NCBI GenBank assembly: GCA_016192135.1
Contig: JACPUR010000023.1
Coordinates: forward strand, 1-64,000
DNA length: 64,000 nt
Origin: Candidatus Tectomicrobia bacterium
GTDB lineage: Bacteria; UBA8248
Direction: 5' to 3'
The translations under genes and the position numbers were made by a program. Under the pieces are notes generated by a model. That model did no database searches. It had not been told where the DNA came from and saw nothing but the letters and a program-made list of their open reading frames with translations. How positions within the stretch are numbered: the stretch's first letter is position 1; the number at the start of each line of letters is the position of its first letter. Shown here one piece after another: positions 60,373 through 64,000 of the stretch.

Positions 60373-61365
60373 TCAGCGGCAGAAGCTCGCGCCGCAGAAA
60401 CGGAATCCCAAAGCAAGCACACTCTCCTTCACCGAATTGGGCGGCACGGGGAACGCGGGCGTCGCGGCCCGCTCCACGGCCCGCAAGGCGGCCTCGTCGT
60501 AGACCTTGTTGCCGCTCGACTTCTCGATTTTCAGGCCGCGGACGCCCCCGCCGCGGTCGACATCCACCGCGATCGTGACGCTCAGCCTGTCCAGGTCCGT
60601 CAGATTGAGGGGAATCGTCCAGAAGCTGCGAACCCGCTCGCCCAGGAGGCCGTAGTAGCGCTCGAGCTCGGTGCGGGCGACGCCCCCGCCGCCCCCTCCG
60701 ATGCTGCCGCCGCCCTGGCCGTCCCCGCCGCCCTCGCCCGGATGCCCCGCGGGCGGGGTCTGGGCGCGCGCCGCCTGGGACGCCTCCTTCTGCCGGCGGT
60801 CGGCCTCGCGCTTGAGGTTCGCCTCGTACTGGCGGCGCCAGCGGTCCTCGCGCTCCCGCCGCTCGCGGATCTCCTTGAGGCGCGCGTCGCGCTCGCGCTG
60901 CTTGCGCTCCCGCTCGTCCCTCTCCTTCCGCTCCCTCGCGGCCTTCTCGGCCTGCTCCGCCTGGAGCTGCCTGATCCGGCGGATGTTCTCGATCTCCTCC
61001 TTGCTGGGCGCGGGCGGCTTCTTCGCCTCGGGCGCCTTGGGCGCCGCGGGGACGGGAACCGCCTTCTCCTTCAGGTCCTCGGGGCGGTCCCCGGACTTCC
61101 CCTTCTGGGAGCCGCCCGGGATCTGGTCCGCGCCCACCAGGCTCACGGCGGTGCCGCTGCCGTAGAACCTGGCCTTGGTCTCGGAGGGATGGTAGAGGGT
61201 CCAGCCGAACAGCAGGACGTGGAGCGCGACCGACCCGGCCCAGGCGCGGCGGAAGCGCGGGTCCTGGATGAGGGGCCGCGAGGGCCCGGCGCCGTGCGGG
61301 GCCTCGGGCGCGGCATCCTCCGCCAGCGCCGCCAGGCGGTCCTTCCCGTTCGGCGGGGTTCTCAT
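60373..61365 (-). CDS. tolA: TolA/TonB-like envelope-spanning protein
   Basis: A 330-aa protein with an N-terminal cytoplasmic tail, one membrane anchor (AWAGSVALHVLLFGWTLY, about 41-58), and a long highly charged helical domain (about 115-200, Arg/Glu/Lys-rich: RKERDERERKQRERDARLKEIRERRERED) where E. coli TolA has its Ala/Lys/Glu helix. A glycine-rich hinge (GGGDGQGGGSIGGGGGG) precedes a TonB_C-like C-terminal domain (LSVTIAVDVDRGGGVRGLKIEKSSGNKVYDEAALRAVERA). Context between tolR and tolB fixes it as TolA. It couples the proton motive force, through TolQR, to Pal-TolB. Confidence 0.92.
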   Translation of the reverse strand: MRTPPNGKDRLAALAEDAAPEAPHGAGPSRPLIQDPRFRRAWAGSVALHVLLFGWTLYHPSETKARFYGSGTAVSLVGADQIPGGSQKGKSGDRPEDLKEKAVPVPAAPKAPEAKKPPAPSKEEIENIRRIRQLQAEQAEKAARERKERDERERKQRERDARLKEIRERREREDRWRRQYEANLKREADRRQKEASQAARAQTPPAGHPGEGGGDGQGGGSIGGGGGGVARTELERYYGLLGERVRSFWTIPLNLTDLDRLSVTIAVDVDRGGGVRGLKIEKSSGNKVYDEAALRAVERAATPAFPVPPNSVKESVLALGFRFCGASFCR

Positions 61366-61372
61366 GCGAGCC

Positions 61373-61813
61373 TCACCGCCGGCGCCGGCTCGCGCTCTCG
61401 GGCTCGAGAGGGTCCGTCACCATGTTGAGCTTCGTGATTCCCGCCGCGCGGATGACGGCCATCGTCTCGACCACCCGGCCGTAGGGGACCGTCCGGTCGG
61501 CGCGCAGGAAGATCTCCTTGTTCGCCCGCGACCGGAACAGCGCGGCGATCTTCGGCTGGAGCTCCGCGAGCTCGTGCGGGTGATCGTTCAGGTAGACCTT
61601 CTGCCCGCGGTCCACGGTGACGACCACCGCGTCCTCGGCGACGCGGGACCTCTCCGCGGTCACCTTGGGGAGATCCACGTTGACGGCCTGGTTCTGCGTC
61701 TCGAGGAGCGGGGCCGTCACCATGAAGATCACCAGCAGCACCAGCATCACGTCCACGAGGGGCGTGACGTTGATCTCCGACATCGCACTGCCGCGCGTGA
61801 TTTTTACAGCCAT
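61373..61813 (-). CDS. tolR: Biopolymer transport protein TolR
   Basis: A 146-aa ExbD/TolR family protein. The single membrane segment includes the proton-channel aspartate: SEINVTPLVDVMLVLLVIFMVTAPLL (Asp in PLVDVML). The periplasmic domain follows (VTVDRGQKVYLNDHPHELAELQPKIAALFRSRANKEIFLRADRTVPYGRVVETMAVIRAAG), matching the TolR/ExbD plug and dimerisation region. It lies 14 nt downstream of tolQ and 7 nt upstream of tolA. Confidence 0.95.
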   Translation of the reverse strand: MAVKITRGSAMSEINVTPLVDVMLVLLVIFMVTAPLLETQNQAVNVDLPKVTAERSRVAEDAVVVTVDRGQKVYLNDHPHELAELQPKIAALFRSRANKEIFLRADRTVPYGRVVETMAVIRAAGITKLNMVTDPLEPESASRRRR

Positions 61814-61827
61814 GGCGCCCTCTCCCC

Positions 61828-62598
61828 CTACATCCGCATGAAGTGCCGGCCCACGAGGTTGAGGAAGTCGGCGGTGAAGTTCTCGATGTCGTTCGCGATG
61901 ACCTTCACGCGGTTCTGGTAATGGTTGTAGGCGATGACGGCCGGGATGGCGGCCGCGAGGCCCAGGGCGGTGGCGATGAGGGCCTCGCTGATGCCCGGCG
62001 CCACCACCGCCAGGCCGGCCGAGCCGCGCGAGCCGATCTCCCGGAAGGAGTTCATGATGCCCCACACCGTCCCGAACAGCCCGATGAAGGGAGTGGCGCT
62101 GCCGGTCGTCGCCAGGAAGGTCAGCAGGCGCTCGAGCTTGCCCACCTCCTGGTTGGCCGCGCGCCGGAGCGCCCGCTCCACGGTCTCGACGCCGGTTGAC
62201 TCCGTCGTGGTGAGGACGGAGGCCTCCTCGGCCCCTCCTCCCTTGGCGGAGCGCGCCTTGACCACCTGCTCCACCTCCTGGTAGCCCGCCGCGAACACCT
62301 GGCCGATCGGGCTGTCGCCGAACTCGCCCGTCTCGTTGTAGAGGTGGTCGAGCCGCTTCGCCTTCCAGAACACCGCGAGGAAGTCGTCCGAGCGATGCCT
62401 CGCGCGCCGCAGCTCGAAGTATTTCCAGATGATGATCGCCCAGGACGAGAGCGAGAAGGCGATGAGCATGAGCAGGACGAAGAACACAACGCCGCTCGAC
62501 CGGAACGCCAGGCCCCACAGATCCATCTCGGAGGCGATGGGGCCGTTGGCGGGCGGAATGGGAGCGGCAGTGGCGGCGAAAATGGACAGAGAAACCAC
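61828..62598 (-). CDS. tolQ: Proton-channel subunit TolQ
   Basis: A 256-aa MotA/TolQ/ExbB protein. The first helix is VVFFVLLMLIAFSLSSWAIIIWKYFEL. The cytoplasmic loop includes NQEVGKLERLLTFLATTGSATPFIGLFGTVWGIMNSFREIG, the family signature (TxxxxPFIGLFGTVWGIM). Helix 3 is ISEALIATALGLAAAIPAVIAYNHY, with the Thr/Ala proton-path residues. The GTG at 62598, with GGAGG upstream, is the start. It heads the Tol-Pal operon and is preceded by the best promoter in this window. ExbB is the alternative, but gene order (Q-R-A-B-pal-cpoB) settles it. Confidence 0.96.
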   Translation of the reverse strand: MVSLSIFAATAAPIPPANGPIASEMDLWGLAFRSSGVVFFVLLMLIAFSLSSWAIIIWKYFELRRARHRSDDFLAVFWKAKRLDHLYNETGEFGDSPIGQVFAAGYQEVEQVVKARSAKGGGAEEASVLTTTESTGVETVERALRRAANQEVGKLERLLTFLATTGSATPFIGLFGTVWGIMNSFREIGSRGSAGLAVVAPGISEALIATALGLAAAIPAVIAYNHYQNRVKVIANDIENFTADFLNLVGRHFMRM

Positions 62599-62630
62599 CG
62601 GATGGATCCTCCAGGCCAGGCGGGCAGCAA

Positions 62631-62659
62631 AGTATCGCGCTTTTGCAAAAGGCAGTCAA
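62631..62659 (-). promoter_or_regulatory. sigma70-type promoter of the tolQRAB operon
   Basis: On the reverse strand TTGACT (62659-62654) and GATACT (62636-62631) are spaced by exactly 17 nt. The predicted transcription start is near 62625, about 27 nt before the GTG of tolQ. The TTTTGCAAAA palindrome lies within the spacer (62641-62650), which could be a regulatory site. Confidence 0.65.
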
Positions 62660-62743
62660 TACAGCGGTTTTTCGGGAAACATTGACACGGATTCTCGGGC
62701 TTTTCATAATCCCCCGGCACCCGCCCGCCACGGAGGTTTGCGC

Positions 62744-63934
62744 GTGGACGCCCTGGAGCGCGCAAAGAAAAACGCCGTCGACTGCGTGGACAGCCTCGCG
62801 GGCGACCTCTGGACGCTCTCCCGGGAGATCCACCGGGACCCGGAACCGAGCCTCCAGGAGCACCGCGCCTGCCGCCGCCTCTGCGCCTTCCTCGAGGGCC
62901 AGGGCTTCGAGGTCCGAAAAGGGGTGGGCCGGCTTCCGACCGCCTTCGAGGCCCGCCGCCCCGCCCGGCGCGGGCGCCCGGCCGTCTCCTTCCTCTCGGA
63001 ATACGACGCCCTGCCGGGCCTGGGCCACGCCTGCGGGCACAACGTCATCGGAGTGGCGAGCGCCGGGGCGGGGGCCGCGCTGGCCCGGGCCGTGGGGCCG
63101 GAGGCGGGGGCGGTGGTGGTGACCGGCACCCCGGCCGAGGAGGCGGGCGGAGGTAAGGTTTTCCTCGCGAAACAAGGCCTTTTCCGGGGGCTGGACGCCG
63201 TGATGATGTTCCACCCGGCGGGAGAAACCCGGGCGGAGGTGAACTTCCTGGCCTTGAACGAGCTGCGCTTCCACTTCACCGGGCGGGCCGCGCACGCCTC
63301 GGCCTCCCCGGAAAGAGGCATCAACGCCCTGGACGCCGTCCTGGCCACCTTCCAGGCCGTCGCCGCCCTGCGCCAGCACATCCCCCCGGAGGACCGCGTG
63401 CACGGCGTCATCACCGAGGGAGGGGAGGCCCCGAACATCGTCCCGGCCCGCGCCTCGGCCTGGTTCTACGTCCGGAGCACGACCCCCGGGGGGGTGAAGG
63501 CCCTCGCCCGGCGGGTGGAGGACTGCGCCCGGGGGGCCGCCCGGGCCACCGGCGCCCGGCTGCGCATCTGGCGCAATCCCGTCGCCTACGCCCCGATGCG
63601 CGTCAACCGCTCCCTCGCCTCTCTCTTCCGCGAGAACCTCCGCCGGCTCGGGGTGCGCGAGCCCGACCCGCTGCCGCCCCTGGCCATGGGCTCATCCGAC
63701 GTGGGCAACGTGAGCCAGGCGGCGCCCACCATCCATCCCGAGATCCAGATGGTGCCGGCCGGCGTCTCGGCCCACACCCCGGCCTTCGCCCGCGCGGCCG
63801 GGGGAGCGCCCGGCCGCAAGGCCCTCCTCCTGGGCGCCAAGGCGCTCGCCATGACGGGCGCCGACATCCTCCTGAACGCGAAGGCCCGCTCCCGGGTGCA
63901 GGCCGAGTTCCAGGCCGCCGGGAGGAGGCGATGA
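62744..63934 (+). CDS. M20-family amidohydrolase (aminobenzoyl-glutamate utilisation B-like)
   Basis: A 396-aa zinc-dependent aminoacylase/amidohydrolase. GTG 62744 with CGGAGG upstream. Landmarks: LSREIHRDPEPSLQEHRACRRL, AVSFLSEYDALPGLGHACGHNVIG (metal-binding Asp and His in GHACGHN), VVVTGTPAEEAGGGKVFLAKQG (Glu pair), and the dimerisation domain with FTGRAAHASASPERGINALDAV. GVITEGGEAPNIVPARASAWFYVRS follows, and AMGSSDVGNVSQAAPTIHPE near the end. This is the AbgB/p-aminobenzoyl-glutamate hydrolase-like subgroup, cleaving an amide between an amino acid and an acyl or aromatic group. Its stop overlaps the next ATG (ATGA). Confidence 0.92.
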   Translation: MDALERAKKNAVDCVDSLAGDLWTLSREIHRDPEPSLQEHRACRRLCAFLEGQGFEVRKGVGRLPTAFEARRPARRGRPAVSFLSEYDALPGLGHACGHNVIGVASAGAGAALARAVGPEAGAVVVTGTPAEEAGGGKVFLAKQGLFRGLDAVMMFHPAGETRAEVNFLALNELRFHFTGRAAHASASPERGINALDAVLATFQAVAALRQHIPPEDRVHGVITEGGEAPNIVPARASAWFYVRSTTPGGVKALARRVEDCARGAARATGARLRIWRNPVAYAPMRVNRSLASLFRENLRRLGVREPDPLPPLAMGSSDVGNVSQAAPTIHPEIQMVPAGVSAHTPAFARAAGGAPGRKALLLGAKALAMTGADILLNAKARSRVQAEFQAAGRRR

Positions 63935-64000
63935 GGCGCCCCGCCCTCCTCCTCGCGGGGCTGCTCCTGGCCGCCGGCCCGGCGCTCGCCGCCCCTTCCA
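63931..64000 (+). CDS. Start of a secreted protein (truncated by window edge)
   Basis: ATG 63931 overlaps the amidohydrolase stop and has GGAGGAGG upstream. The 23 visible codons encode a textbook Sec signal (MRRPALLLAGLLLAAGPALAAP), with cleavage likely after ALA. The remainder is outside the window; coupling to the amidohydrolase suggests a periplasmic partner such as a solute-binding protein, but nothing more can be seen. Confidence 0.7.
   Translation, partial: MRRPALLLAGLLLAAGPALAAPS

Overview
The window is about 70% GC and densely packed, with roughly 63 supportable protein genes and no rRNA, tRNA or CRISPR that I could see. It is a bacterial chromosome. The complete tolQ-tolR-tolA-tolB-pal-cpoB cluster and several lipoprotein or Sec signal sequences point to a diderm (Gram-negative type). 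An archaeal-type bifunctional fructose-1,6-bisphosphate aldolase/phosphatase, a PAC2-family protein, a tungsten aldehyde oxidoreductase and many small-molecule CoA and amide genes fit an uncultivated high-GC environmental lineage (for example Tectomicrobia-, Rokubacteria- or delta-like). No marker here fixes the phylum, so that placement is a guess.

Layout. 1-1167 (-): partial acetolactate-synthase-like enzyme. 1434-4758 (+): rlmD-lexA-dinB, an SOS-linked run. 4819-5672: low-GC islet with a RES-domain gene. 5900-8701 (-): FBP aldolase/phosphatase and a DMT transporter, separated by a repeat-rich gap. 8918-9526 (+): minimal nucleotidyltransferase plus a small unknown gene. 9557-13579 (-): uvrA and an alpha/beta hydrolase. 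13722-14195 (+): lipoprotein. 14200-22557 (-): a long reverse run (SDR, CBS protein, phosphodiester glycosidase, gamma-glutamyltransferase-like, NDP-sugar pyrophosphorylase, PAC2, two DUF992 proteins, MBL-fold hydrolase). 23130-25543 (+): typA and a Sel1-repeat protein. 25553-27133 (-): cyclophilin and LLM flavin oxidoreductase. 27395-30301 (+): a coupled cassette of an AtzG/GatC-like small protein, an amidase and an acetyl-CoA hydrolase/transferase-family protein. 30334-31590 (-): glyA. 31920-33308 (+): otsA.

33744-41766 (-): an AorABC-like tungsten aldehyde oxidoreductase operon (polyferredoxin, FAD subunit, W subunit, MoaD-like, LpdD-like), then a nitroreductase-CBS-ACT-like fusion and two tandem DMT transporters. 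42058-44748 (+): a DinB-like protein and an accessory cluster of small genes (possible HEPN-like protein, HicB, retropepsin-like protein, DUF2442, DUF4160). 44806-47824: LOG protein, CaiB/BaiF CoA-transferase and another DMT transporter. 47898-50997: HU protein, NUDIX hydrolase, a degenerate histidine kinase coupled to an Ldh-type dehydrogenase. 51486-57188 (-): two CNNM/CorC-type proteins, galU, ligA. 57231-62598 (-): the Tol-Pal cluster with a good sigma70-type promoter before tolQ and an intrinsic terminator between pal and cpoB. 62744-64000 (+): M20 amidohydrolase and the start of a secreted protein.

Intergenic spaces carry at least four families of GC-rich palindromic repeats. One composite element occurs in both orientations, and one longer repeat (167-240 bp) occurs as two inverted copies 26 kb apart. 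Functional assignments rest on motifs read by eye and on family knowledge; no database search was run.
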